Part shown: piece by piece, positions 46,801 through 55,588 of the stretch
Numbering within the stretch: position 1 is the stretch's first letter
Layout: each line of letters begins with the position of its first letter
Assembly: GCA_905221615.1 (NCBI GenBank)
Contig: CAJNDT010004580.1
Coordinates: forward strand, 62,001 to 126,000
Reading direction: 5' to 3'
DNA: 64,000 bases
Origin: Symbiodinium sp. CCMP2592
Taxonomy: Eukaryota > Sar > Dinophyceae > Suessiales > Symbiodiniaceae
Position numbers and translations under genes: made by a program
Notes under the pieces: generated by a model
Database searches by the model: none
What the model saw: the letters and a program-made list of their open reading frames with translations, nothing else
What the model was told of the DNA's origin: nothing

Positions 46801-49800
46801 TAAAAGCCACGAAGGTCAAGAAGGAGCGTAATGCCAGTTTTCCCACTCTGGCGGTACATTTCCCCTTTGAGGACCCGCGTGACTGCGACCTCAAGGGAAG
46901 AGAGGCCTTTGACCGCTCTGTCCCATGGTGCTGTGGCCTTGTACTGCTTCGACCACTCATCATAAAGACGATACCTGGTTTTACACCAGGCACGGTAAGC
47001 ATACGACGTGAGCCCTATCGGGCGTTCTTCCGTCTCTTTTTTGGCCAGCAGGGCGACGAGGGTCATAGTCACTGTTTCAGGCATGCAGCCACTCTGTTCC
47101 CAGTCTCTGAATGCCCTGGTCACCAGGGCCACCTGGTCAGGGTTTAAGGCTCTGAACATCTGGGCCGAAATGCCGTCTGGCCCGACAGCCTTCTTGGCTA
47201 TCCTGTTCAGCACTGCAGCGACCTCCTCCTGTTTTAGAGGTCCTATTTGCTCCAGCTGGCGGAGAGCACCAGCCTTGAGCTGGTCAAAGACTGGATCTTG
47301 TTGGGGCTGGTTTCCTGGCCTGGGTTCCCACACCAGCTTCCAGTCTTTACGGCGAAGATGCGGCCGTATTTCCCCACTCTGGTCGCGGTAGGGCCGCGCC
47401 TGGACGTTTTCCGGTGATTTCAGTGCCTTGTAAAGGCCACGAAGGCCCCCTTCACAGGCACTTTCCAACCAGGTTTGGTACTGTTGTTTCCGTTGTTCTC
47501 TCCAGTTTTGGGCTTCATCCTTAGCTTTCTGAAGTACCGTTTGGACAACTTGGACATCAGTGTCATGTCCAATCATGTAGGCTTCAAGCATGGCCTGGAT
47601 TGCACCAGGTTTGTCTGGGCTGTCAGGGTCCCAGAACTGGTGCATTTGGCCCAACTGGCGCTTGAAAACTTTAAACTGCGACGGCTTGAGGGGTCTGTCC
47701 TGTTTTTGGCGCACCCATAACACCATGCGCTCCCAATACGCCACTTTACCCCCATTCCAGGGTTTCTGGGGTGCCGTGGGAGGGACCAGAGGCTCCCTTT
47801 TAACTGGGAAACACCAGCTTCTGCCGTGCTGGTCCATACCAGTCTGAGCTTCCAACTCGTGGACCAGCGCCCCCCATTTCACCTGCTCAGGCTGGTCATT
47901 GGGCGGCTCAAACATCGCAGTGATTTCCAGGACTTCTTTTAAGTCTGGCTGTTCCTGGTTTTCACCAGGTTCAGGTGTGAACCTGGTTGCCTGTGGGACA
48001 GGCAAGCATACGCCTCCTTTGTGGATTGTGTAGCTGATCGCAGCGTGTGGCTTGAAAGGCACTTCCCAGTTAGCTTCAGCAAGGATGCAGCTGGCAATCT
48101 CTGTAGAGGCTATTGCATAATCAATTTGAGACCCTTGCGTGGTGGTCTCTTCCGCTGGTTGCACCAGCTTTCCTTTGAGCATGCTCAGCACACCTGCCGA
48201 GACAAGTTCCTCTGGCGTGACATTCCAGTCTCCAGTTAAGATCCAAGGAATACGGAGTTCTTGCACAGTGACAGCCAGCTCGGCCAGGATTTGTGGGTTA
48301 ACTCCCCCACCTGGTCCTTTGCCGGACTCAAGGTACACATTACCAACAGCAAGCTCCCATCCCTGAAACCTAATACCAATGAGAACGCAGCCTTTACCTT
48401 GTTCTCCAATGGTATGCAGGTGCCTAGTTTGCCGATGCCTTTGCGCAACAGTTACAAGGCCTCCTGTGGTGCCTCCTTGGGTGGCCTCAGCCGCGTACGG
48501 CCAAGAGTCCAAGGAGACGGCTGCCAGGCCTGCAACCAGGCCTTCCTGTTTGTCACGGGCAACATGTGTCTCCTGAAGGCAGGCAACATGACACTGGTTG
48601 GACACCAGCCATTGCCGGACCTCGGACCTGTACTGAGTGACGTTGGCCTGCAGGATGGTGCATGTGCCTTGGTTGGGCTTGCTGCTAACCTGCATTTTGA
48701 GGTCTTCAATACAGGCCAATATGCCTATGGTGTCCTCTTCGTTTGCCTCTAAACATTCGGGGATGCGGTTCGCAACCCAGAAGCCTAGAGTCTCCGGCTC
48801 CAAGGTGTTCTCAAACTCCTCAATCCACGCCAGTAGTGGGACAGATTTGGCCTGCATGCAGTCAGCAGGCTCCTGAACCAGGATGTCGGAAAGGCGACAC
48901 CAGTCCTTCCTGGTTGGCTTTGTCCTGGCTATCTGACTGGTACTGCGCGTGGTATCTGCCGAGCTGCCCTGGTTGGGAACACCAGGTGCGGAGGCTTTGA
49001 GAGCCTCGATGCCTGCAATAATACCGACAGTATCCTCTTCTCTGGTTTCCAAACACTCCACCAGATGAAACACCACCCTGTGCGCCTGTGTACCTGGGGT
49101 TAGACTGTGCTCGTTTGTCGCAATCCATTCCAAAAGTTTGGCCTCCTTTGCTTGCATGCAGAGCTGAGGCTCTTCTTTCAGGATGCTGGATAATTGGCAC
49201 CAGCTTTCCTTGGTAGGCGCACCAGGCTGGGTTTGCCTGGTATGAGTGCTTGGGACTCCCTGGGTGGGAGGTCGTTGCTGGGACCCCAGCTGGGTCTCTG
49301 GGCGTGCCTGGTGAGCACCAGGTGGTGAGGGGGCAAGCAAGGGTGCCTCCAAAGCTGCCCTTTCCATGTCCTCCTCCAAATCCACCGGAAAATACAAGGC
49401 TCCAGATATGACCGCCTCCCCGACTTGTGGCCACACTCCAGGTATAGGCTCACCACTGCCTGTCCCGGTAGTCCACATATCTTCCGCCTGCTTCCATACC
49501 CACGTAGAGCATGACTCGCAACACCACCCAAACGGTTTCTGCCGTAGGTAGTGCGCCTTTTTGGCATACTGTTCCAAAATTGGCGAACAGACCAGGGGCT
49601 GCACATTTTGGATGACATGTTTTTCCGCCACCCAGAGTGCAGCACCCCAGTCCTCGCTGGTTTGCACCAGCCTGTTGGTAGGCTGACTGCACAGATCACA
49701 AAACTGCTGTTGCTGATGCACCATTGCGCTGGGTGTCACCAGCTTTTGTTCTTTTAAAAAGGGCCCTGCATCAACCAAAATGGTTGCCGGGCTGTGGCTC

Positions 49801-49874
49801 TTGTGACGCAGAATTCTCCATGGCTGAGGAAAAGGGCCTACAGAAGGGACCCATCCAGGACGGCACCATGGCAT
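43809..49874 (-). CDS. LINE ORF2: endonuclease-reverse transcriptase-RNase H polyprotein (E1)
   Basis: 2026 residues open from 49889, with the first ATG at 49874. Numbering from 49889: Cys-rich motif C-D-L-C..C-C-E-S-C (64-127); two tandem ~80-residue helical repeats (230-310 and 330-408); EEP endonuclease (411-625) with L-Q-E440-T-H, G-D554-W-N, I-D590-Y and P-H615; RT with V-G-P-D-G (~902), motif A D1025, motif B G-I-I-A-G-C-P (~1080) and motif C Y-I-D1117-D1118; zinc motif C1443-A-R-C..H1454..C1459; RNase H D1524, E1572, D1592 and D1655; conserved N-K-R-Q-Q-L zinc modules (~1790-1890); and the end K-Q-T-K-L-K-F. All catalytic residues are present. The frame is the same as ORF1, separated by one TGA. 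Likely functional or recently so. Confidence 0.9.
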   Translation of the reverse strand: MPWCRPGWVPSVGPFPQPWRILRHKSHSPATILVDAGPFLKEQKLVTPSAMVHQQQQFCDLCSQPTNRLVQTSEDWGAALWVAEKHVIQNVQPLVCSPILEQYAKKAHYLRQKPFGWCCESCSTWVWKQAEDMWTTGTGSGEPIPGVWPQVGEAVISGALYFPVDLEEDMERAALEAPLLAPSPPGAHQARPETQLGSQQRPPTQGVPSTHTRQTQPGAPTKESWCQLSSILKEEPQLCMQAKEAKLLEWIATNEHSLTPGTQAHRVVFHLVECLETREEDTVGIIAGIEALKASAPGVPNQGSSADTTRSTSQIARTKPTRKDWCRLSDILVQEPADCMQAKSVPLLAWIEEFENTLEPETLGFWVANRIPECLEANEEDTIGILACIEDLKMQVSSKPNQGTCTILQANVTQYRSEVRQWLVSNQCHVACLQETHVARDKQEGLVAGLAAVSLDSWPYAAEATQGGTTGGLVTVAQRHRQTRHLHTIGEQGKGCVLIGIRFQGWELAVGNVYLESGKGPGGGVNPQILAELAVTVQELRIPWILTGDWNVTPEELVSAGVLSMLKGKLVQPAEETTTQGSQIDYAIASTEIASCILAEANWEVPFKPHAAISYTIHKGGVCLPVPQATRFTPEPGENQEQPDLKEVLEITAMFEPPNDQPEQVKWGALVHELEAQTGMDQHGRSWCFPVKREPLVPPTAPQKPWNGGKVAYWERMVLWVRQKQDRPLKPSQFKVFKRQLGQMHQFWDPDSPDKPGAIQAMLEAYMIGHDTDVQVVQTVLQKAKDEAQNWREQRKQQYQTWLESACEGGLRGLYKALKSPENVQARPYRDQSGEIRPHLRRKDWKLVWEPRPGNQPQQDPVFDQLKAGALRQLEQIGPLKQEEVAAVLNRIAKKAVGPDGISAQMFRALNPDQVALVTRAFRDWEQSGCMPETVTMTLVALLAKKETEERPIGLTSYAYRAWCKTRYRLYDEWSKQYKATAPWDRAVKGLSSLEVAVTRVLKGEMYRQSGKTGITLLLDLRGFYENVSHVALVKAAFKHNYPLLLLHGAMQVYRSKRHLCAENMISAPIVATKGIIAGCPLAPGLSKLIMHEVVEPIWQGPPKCHVDLYIDDTGLDIANQDAKVCANQAYLVWTRVKKQLDKAKLPLSAAKSAWVCSNPRAEKALKKLLKADDPQVKPLAKDLGIDSAGGRRRRVTTHKARFTKGIKRQRRLGQLAPPQKAHTTANKQGVFGVALYGHVALGLAPKRLKWVRHQHASVLGRMSLGSTEAVIEQATNKHEDPTYTIINQHFRFLHKLLVEWNQTPFQELEQAFQYWVRKIKHHKEPWRVVAGPFGAAACYLKALGWEAHSLTEWKVGQETFHILDRASVHRLSAELKRTCDQWRWQALSQQEKSESLKDGIEWHAPRRVLKKSPSKLHRNALVAVWQGAIRHGKGAVCARCNKEATLSHVLWECTWWENQAPEPEDFPRLREQYPDPSLWLRGLGPPQPRPATYEQQVTVEGVFTQLQVEDPSILYATDGSPGASQDTRFQVLTWGAIAFKRHAHGIEVVGKATGPVEGQQTIFRAESSALVFLAQKTKGLIDITLDCQGVPKCLSRAPGWKSEDIFQELRQHKDRLSLTWVNSHLSQEAFQAKFGQENWWRWEANQAVDKLVQQAANQRRDLKWEQQVLIKDEVVSRINTFLANRVQELFQYGTGEGPQVVFPETPGDKNQEKPPSKKKPGPKIKTNLQTKGRKKTTGDKPGPPSQSEGPNKRQQLEALLAGRGPTNGHEWREGHRSRDNLCVNCNRCGHFIEQVESKAVFAKKIGHTCKWMEPSAPAMGEHPSHKMVNAGRMWVCCKCGVRQWIGRQELFPSLGKQCRQVYTGKDPEILQCIQKFAPQKSGFFKAQQAFKPNSLPEEGDTEKQDGCRGSRVVPRNVEGDGDATGDATGVGAFANQASSSKAKPKTKGAQTRAASQPVKQANKQAPGKALSQPKPSGPPEAPLQAQSRRTLVCDPKAKPKPKAGLTRPQSEDPKQTKLKF

Positions 49875-49907
49875 CCACCATCCTAGCAAGGCCCCTTGCC
49901 CTATGTC

Positions 49908-50867
49908 TCAGTCTTCTTCTTTTTCCCCTTCATTGCGGGAGATCGGATTGCTGCGAACCTTTCGGGGCTTCATGGGCCCGAAGGTCCACGGGGACCCCGA
50001 GTTGGCACTGAAGGAGTTAGAGGTCAGGGGAACAAAGGCCCCAAGGTTTCCCATCGGATCTTGATCATCCTCCTCGTCCATGTCAAGTTCCCTTTCCTCC
50101 TTCCTCATTTGCAAATAGGCAGACAAGGCTCCTTCCTGCGTGGCAGACAGCTCGACTCCCGCAACCTTCAAAAGGCCCTGGAGATCATGCACTTCCTTGG
50201 CCTCTGGCGGCTCAGCATTTTTCAGCTGCTCCTGTACCTGGTTCTGCACCTTCCCCAAGTTGTCTTCCGCCTTTTCAATGGCCTTGGAAACATCGGCCAA
50301 GTCTTTGAGGGCCTTCTCAAATTGGGCCTTGATCTTATCAGCTCGCGCCTGCAGCCTCACTTTGCGCTCCACCAGGTTCCTGTGATCCTGGGTGATCGAC
50401 TTGTAGGCCGAAAGGTACTTCTGCAACGTGACCCTCGGGTCATCGCTCTTGTCCTCCTCTGGTGGTTCGATGCCACAAGCTCGAAGGACCTTCTGGGCCT
50501 GTGGATCTGCATCCTGCCACAGACTGGCAACGGCATCCTCATACTCTTGGGGAGTCATCTGAGCACCGGTCCATCCCAGTCCTGGTGGATACTCCATCTG
50601 CTTCTTAGGCCTGCGCGGCTGCTGCCATGCTGGTTCCCACCAGCTCTGCTCCTTCTGCATGTCCTGGCGAGCCCAGGCTTGCCACTTGCTCCAGTCCTCC
50701 TGGCTATTGCGTGCCGGGCTTTGAGTACTCGGTGGCTGGCGCGGCGGTGTGGGCCCTGGCCAGGCCGCACCGCAGTGCCAACAGCATGGGTACCATGCCT
50801 TTTCAGACTTCCACACCCAGCCCACGCCGCACTGGGCACACTCCGTGTGGTACTTTGTCTTCGGCAT
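49908..50867 (-). CDS. LINE ORF1: zinc-ribbon plus coiled-coil protein (E1)
   Basis: About 319 residues from ATG 50867 (M-P-K-T-K-Y). N-terminal C-A-Q-C-G and C-W-H-C-G pairs form a probable zinc ribbon. A Pro/Gln/Trp-rich linker follows, then a ~90-residue Lys/Glu/Ala/Gln heptad region (about 180-270) predicted as a coiled coil, and an acidic/basic end. Same architecture as the E4 ORF1 despite little sequence identity. It ends with TGA at 49908; the downstream six codons and ORF2 stay in the same frame. Confidence 0.75.
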   Translation of the reverse strand: MPKTKYHTECAQCGVGWVWKSEKAWYPCCWHCGAAWPGPTPPRQPPSTQSPARNSQEDWSKWQAWARQDMQKEQSWWEPAWQQPRRPKKQMEYPPGLGWTGAQMTPQEYEDAVASLWQDADPQAQKVLRACGIEPPEEDKSDDPRVTLQKYLSAYKSITQDHRNLVERKVRLQARADKIKAQFEKALKDLADVSKAIEKAEDNLGKVQNQVQEQLKNAEPPEAKEVHDLQGLLKVAGVELSATQEGALSAYLQMRKEERELDMDEEDDQDPMGNLGAFVPLTSNSFSANSGSPWTFGPMKPRKVRSNPISRNEGEKEED

Positions 50868-51139
50868 GGCCCTGGTTACTCTGGCCTGGCACACCAGGTG
50901 CCTGTCAGCTGGAAAGCTTACTGGTTACACCAGTGAGCTGGTAACACCAGCAAGAGAGGCACCAAGTCCGGGGACTGGTTGCCTATGGCGCTACCCCCGT
51001 GAGTTTGCGGGACAGCCCGCCTACGAGAAAACACAAGGTTGGGTTTGGGGTCTCTTTGGGGCCCACACTTAGGTACGGCCTCAGAAACCCAGCGCCACGA
51101 CGGCAACAAGCGTCCACTCGCCAGTTTGAACCACAACAG

Positions 51140-51169
51140 CTTGAGCCAAAAAAAAAAAATGGGATTTTC
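51140..51169 (-). other. spliced-leader relic and tail at the right end of the array
   Basis: - strand: GAAAATCCCA, twelve Ts, GGCTCAAG. The T-run is expanded relative to the leader's four Ts. Upstream of GAAAATCCC lies copia coding sequence rather than a LINE 3' UTR, so this junction is the array's boundary. Confidence 0.7.
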
Positions 51170-54100
51170 ACACCCCCTCTTGGACTGATGCGGCACCTAG
51201 TGTCTTTTGAGCACACTTTACAAGCTCTAGACCTAGCTTTTCAGGATAGAACCCTGCATCTTTTAATTCCACCTGTACATGTTCATGCACTTGGTCACAA
51301 TCCCTTTTAGGAAACACTTTGACCCAGCGTTTACTGTTCGTGGCAAAGTACCACCGTTTAAACACACAGTCGTACGCACAGCGGTCTACCACAATACCCT
51401 CAGAAAGCCCCAATTCTGAAGCAACCTGAAGATACCGCGGGTCCTTCCAGAGGTCGTTCTGCAGAGGCCACTCTTGAGTCAACAACAAGCGTTCACTCCG
51501 AGCAACCGGTTTCAACAAACCTTCAAGAAGTTCCCAAGCACGCTGATGCAACTTCTTCTTCTCTTCCCACTTCTCTTGACTGTACTTGCGCCACCCGCGG
51601 TAACGCAAACGACACCCAGTGGTACAGGGAGTGGAGATATGGCAGTAGATCTTAGTCTTCAAGCCACAACTCAACACAGAAAACAACTCCTTCAGAAAAC
51701 ACTGCGTCTGCTCAGAACAAAAGTCAAGCTTTTCAGTGATGCCCACATAGGCAATCTCAAGCTTCTCACATGCCTTCTGTAAGGCACTTTCTTCCTGGCA
51801 GAACAGTTCAACGACCACAAAGGTGACCTGGTTCTTCGCCACAGCTTCACACAGTGAAACGTACTCCTCAGGAACAAAAGAACGGTTTACCGGCTCTTCT
51901 GCAGTCAGGCGTTCCAGCTCAAACTCACCCAACTCGTCTTCAAAAGAAACCAAACCGGTTACCTCGTAGAGGTTGTCCAGCTGCTCCTGAAAGACCATAC
52001 TCTTGGTCAGGCCGTCGGAGGCATTATATGCTCCGGCCACAAACTCGAGGATCACTCTCCCCGACTGAACCATCTGCTGCAGGAAAGCACACCTCAACTC
52101 CAGGTGACGAACCCTTCTCAAGAGTCCCTCCATTGAAGCAATCGCCTTTGCCGACTCAGAATCGGTACAAATCCGGATCCAAAAGCTTCCGGTATCATCC
52201 TCAGGCAATCCCTCCAAAAACGACTGTTGAAGCAACCCTGCAAACAAAGCCTCTTTCACAGTCTCTACCAAAGCACTCAATTCAGCCTCGGCACTGCTCA
52301 GGGCCACAACCGTCTGTTTACGGCTAAAACTCTTCAGCAGGTTGCACTGCCAGCAGATAATCGCCCCACTCACAGAGGGCAAATTCCAGCTAGCATCACA
52401 GAAACAATCGATCACACGCGTACTTTCCGAAGGGCGATAGTTCACCCACTGTGCCGGGATCCGCTGAACCCGATTCCCAAGCGTGAGAATCCAACGCAGC
52501 ACAGCTCGAATACACGCTTCACTCCTGGAGTCTGGGTTGCTCTGGCTCCGGGCCAGAAAACCTACAACAAACTGCAAATCAGCTCTTGTCAAAGCTAGCC
52601 ACGACAGTTTGCCCAACACGCGCCGGTAGCGCTGATAGGCCTCATGCGTGATCGGGGTGGATTCCAGACTGGTCCACAAACGCTCAAGCTTGGGGAGTTT
52701 CGCTCCCTTCGTGATTTGATACTCTTCCGCACAGCTATGGAGCATCCCGGGTTTGAGTCCGAAGTACAAATCTCCGGTCTTCCTCTGATAGATGTTTCTC
52801 CCAAGGAAGGAGATCACCGATTTCTCTCCCGGTTGAAGCGTTCCCGTGCGCTTCATCTTGAACACTTTACTCAGTTCCTCAAACACTTTCTCAGCTACAC
52901 TCGCAACCGTGCTGAAAACCAAGATGTCATCTACATAGGCCAACACCAACACAATGGCATCCTTGCCTTTCTCCTTGATCACCTTGCGATACACAGTGCT
53001 GTCAGCAGTAACAAAGAAACCAAGTTTTCTCAGTGTTTCTCCTAGCTCACGAAACCAAGCCAAAGGCCCAATCCGCAAACCATTCATGGCACGCTTCAGC
53101 AGACAATGCACACGTTCACCTGACACTGTCCTACAGTTCTCCGGCAGCTTCACCACCTCAGTAGAAAACAGCTTAGCCTGCATGAAGGCCACAGAAATAT
53201 CTCCCGAAATCACCTTCCCTCCGAAATGCGCATACATCCCCAACAGACACCTCACAGACTCTAAGGTAGTAGTAGGAGAATAGATGCCATCAGCTAAAGC
53301 AGAGGTGGGCCCCTTAAAGTCACGCACAACCAAACGGCAGCGCACACGCTTGTGCCTGTCCTTGTAGTGCAACACCCACCTGGTGGAAAGCACTCTCCTC
53401 TTAGCCTCCCGCACAAGGCGAAACGCCTCCTTCTCCGACACAACCTGGCACACACCAAAGTGGTCCAGTTCCTCCATTTCAAGACGCATCCCTTCCCCAA
53501 GTTTCTTCTCCTCAAGAACCTCCCCAGTATACTCATCAGCAGCCCCAGAAGGAACCTCAACCTTCACCTTGGACCCTCCAAACTTCAAAGTAAACTCCAA
53601 CTTGGCCGCCCTAGACCCTTTAGCGTCCTTTGCCGCGAACACAACCTCAGGTCTAGAACACATGGAGTACAAAGCATGGTCCTCCAGCCAGCTGATCGCC
53701 ACCTCCATGGGATCATCATCGTCGGCCGGCTGCATGTCCACATCGTACAAAGGTGGGGCCTCGTTCTCTCCTGCAGGGGGCCCTTCAGGGAGTACCTCTT
53801 CCTCCTCAACTGGAGAAGGATCATAGTCCATAAGCTCATCCTCCAAGAGCTCAGCTGGAGCCTCCGGCTCCGCACTCCCCCTCTCAACTAGATTACCCTT
53901 AGGCTCTCCAGGCTGAAAGGCTTCGGGGGGCTTCAGGTCTAAGGAAACAGGACGCTCTAAAACGTTGTCTTGCCTAGAAGGGGCACCCGAATCAGCGGCT
54001 TGTACCACCAACTCCTCAGGATACAGGTAAGGCTGGTCCGGCCGAAAGGCCGACATCACCTCGACCTCATCAGGCCGATCAAGAGGGAGCACACGCACTC

Positions 54101-54850
54101 CTCCACCATTGGGTTTAGCAGGCCCTAGGTACATACACGGGATGAGGCGGCGGCCTCGATTCTCAGGCTTCTGCTTCGCAGGTTTGGCAAAACCCTTGCA
54201 CCCAAAAGGAAACGTCTTCGTCACTGGAAGATGTTGGCGTCGCAGCCTTTCAATTGACGTGGTTTGCGACTTCGATGTCGCGTGCAGGTTCCTTGTCCTA
54301 GCAACATATCTCAAAGCTTCCTTGTACAACAAACCACCCAGCCGGAGCTTCTTCTCCAGCGTAGTTTCTAGCGTCAACCAATTCACCCAGAAGGCTTCCT
54401 TCAAGTGTCGCACACCTACCTCCACAAGCCCTTTCGACTGCGGCCGTCCTTTCGGCACCGCGTCTATGTGCAACGAGAGGCCTGGGTATGAGCGGTCCTT
54501 TCCCACCTTGTTCCAAAGCGAGATCAGAGACCCTTCATTATCCATCCTCAGCACAACATGCTGACCTTGAATACCTGCGGCGGCCAGCTCGGCGTTTATA
54601 CACCGTGCAACATGCCCTGGATCACCTCCTGTGGGGTAGGGCACAGCGAAACAATATCCGCTAAGCTCGTGCACCACAATGCACACTCTCAGGTCTTTCG
54701 TAAAGAACAAGAAGTCGCTTAAGAAGCTTGCTTGCGGAATTGAAGGATCTTTGCGCCTTCGCGCTGGAATCACTCCTCGACTGGACACACACAAAGAACA
54801 CGAAGGCAGATAGGGCTGATGGCCCCGAGCAACGTGCTCCTGATACTGCT
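51168..54850 (-). CDS. Ty1/copia Pol: integrase-RT-RNase H with C-terminal extension, partial
   Basis: 1208 residues open from 54794; the frame continues upstream to a TAG near 54860 and there supplies the integrase HHCC motif (H-V-A-R-G-H-Q-P-Y-L-P-S-C-S-L-C). Numbering from 54794: integrase D27, D85 (R-M-D-N-E) and E125 (G-L-V-E-V); acidic linker 300-390; RT with G-D532-I-S-V-A-F-M-Q-A, M-N-G-L-R-I-G-P-L-A-W (570-580) and Y620-V-D-D; RNase H D800, E836 (S-S-A-E-A-E-L), D878 and D927. Order IN-RT-RH is diagnostic of copia. Residues ~970-1208 are an extension with V-V-E-L-F-C (995-999) and S-T-P-C-T-T-G (1054-1060). Gag and protease are missing or separated upstream. The stop codon at 51168 is formed by the junction with the LINE tail sequence, so the C-terminus is truncated. 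No LTRs were recognised. Confidence 0.85.
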
Positions 54851-54860
54851 AGTTTTTAAC

Positions 54861-55588
54861 CTGGCCTCCCGGTGTGTGCTCCTGCATACCTGTTTACCAG
54901 CAACGTGTCAACCTTCCCCTGCACTGAGCATTTACCTGAGAACACAATTAACCGCCACTGAGACGGTTCAGCACCACGGCTTACGGTCATGTGACCTGCA
55001 CGGAAGACCAGTTTCAGTGTTGTAAGCACAGGTTTTGGATGCCAGGCTTGACGTTTAGGATACAAAGAATGGGCATCTTTGCGCAAAGGGTCACAAGACC
55101 TTGCGACCCGCGGAAGTTCAGCCATGAACCAAGGTTTCACCATCACAGATCCCCAAATCCCTGAGTCGAAATCGTTGACAACCTGCCTGTACGGTGAGAA
55201 ACGGAGGCCTTTAGGCTGTCGATGGCTTCTCACTGATGGGTCCATGTTTAGTTGTGATTTGGGGTACCTCTGGATGGCTTATCCTTGCAAAGAAAACCCT
55301 AGGTGTTCTAAGAAAGAGATCCGGTAAATAAAATGCTTTATAATCTCATATCTTTCCGAATCTCATATCTTTCCGAGTATATGGAAAACATCGAAAGTTG
55401 AGTATGAACCCAGACCAGGGTTCCATGATGCATGACGTTGTGTGTTCAGTATGCGCGGGTTAGTTGTTCGCGCAGTAGTCGCAAGGACTGCGGCGATAAT
55501 AGGACGCCAAATGCCATGGTTTGGTGGCGACCCTCGTTCAAGCCGCTGTTTAAACCATTCACTTGAACCCGGTCGTGGGATTCAAATT
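54861..55588. other. non-coding stretch upstream of the copia Pol
   Basis: No recognised gene. Frames are short and unrelated to known families. Contains ATCTCATATCTTTCCGA twice in a row near 55347-55380. It could be decayed gag-protease or spacer DNA. Confidence 0.4.

Larger units (their letters stand above)
41455..51156 (-). mobile_element. E1: full-length three-ORF LINE
   Basis: 9.7 kb from a single SL relic (51140-51159) to the tail at 41455, with a 5' leader of about 270 bp, ORF1, ORF2, ORF3 and a 3' UTR of about 360 bp (41455-41817) rich in ACCAGC/GCTGGT palindromes. Distinct from E4 at the sequence level but identical in gene order. Dozens of CCTGGT..ACCAGG micro-hairpins are scattered through it, including inside the ORFs. 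Confidence 0.85.
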
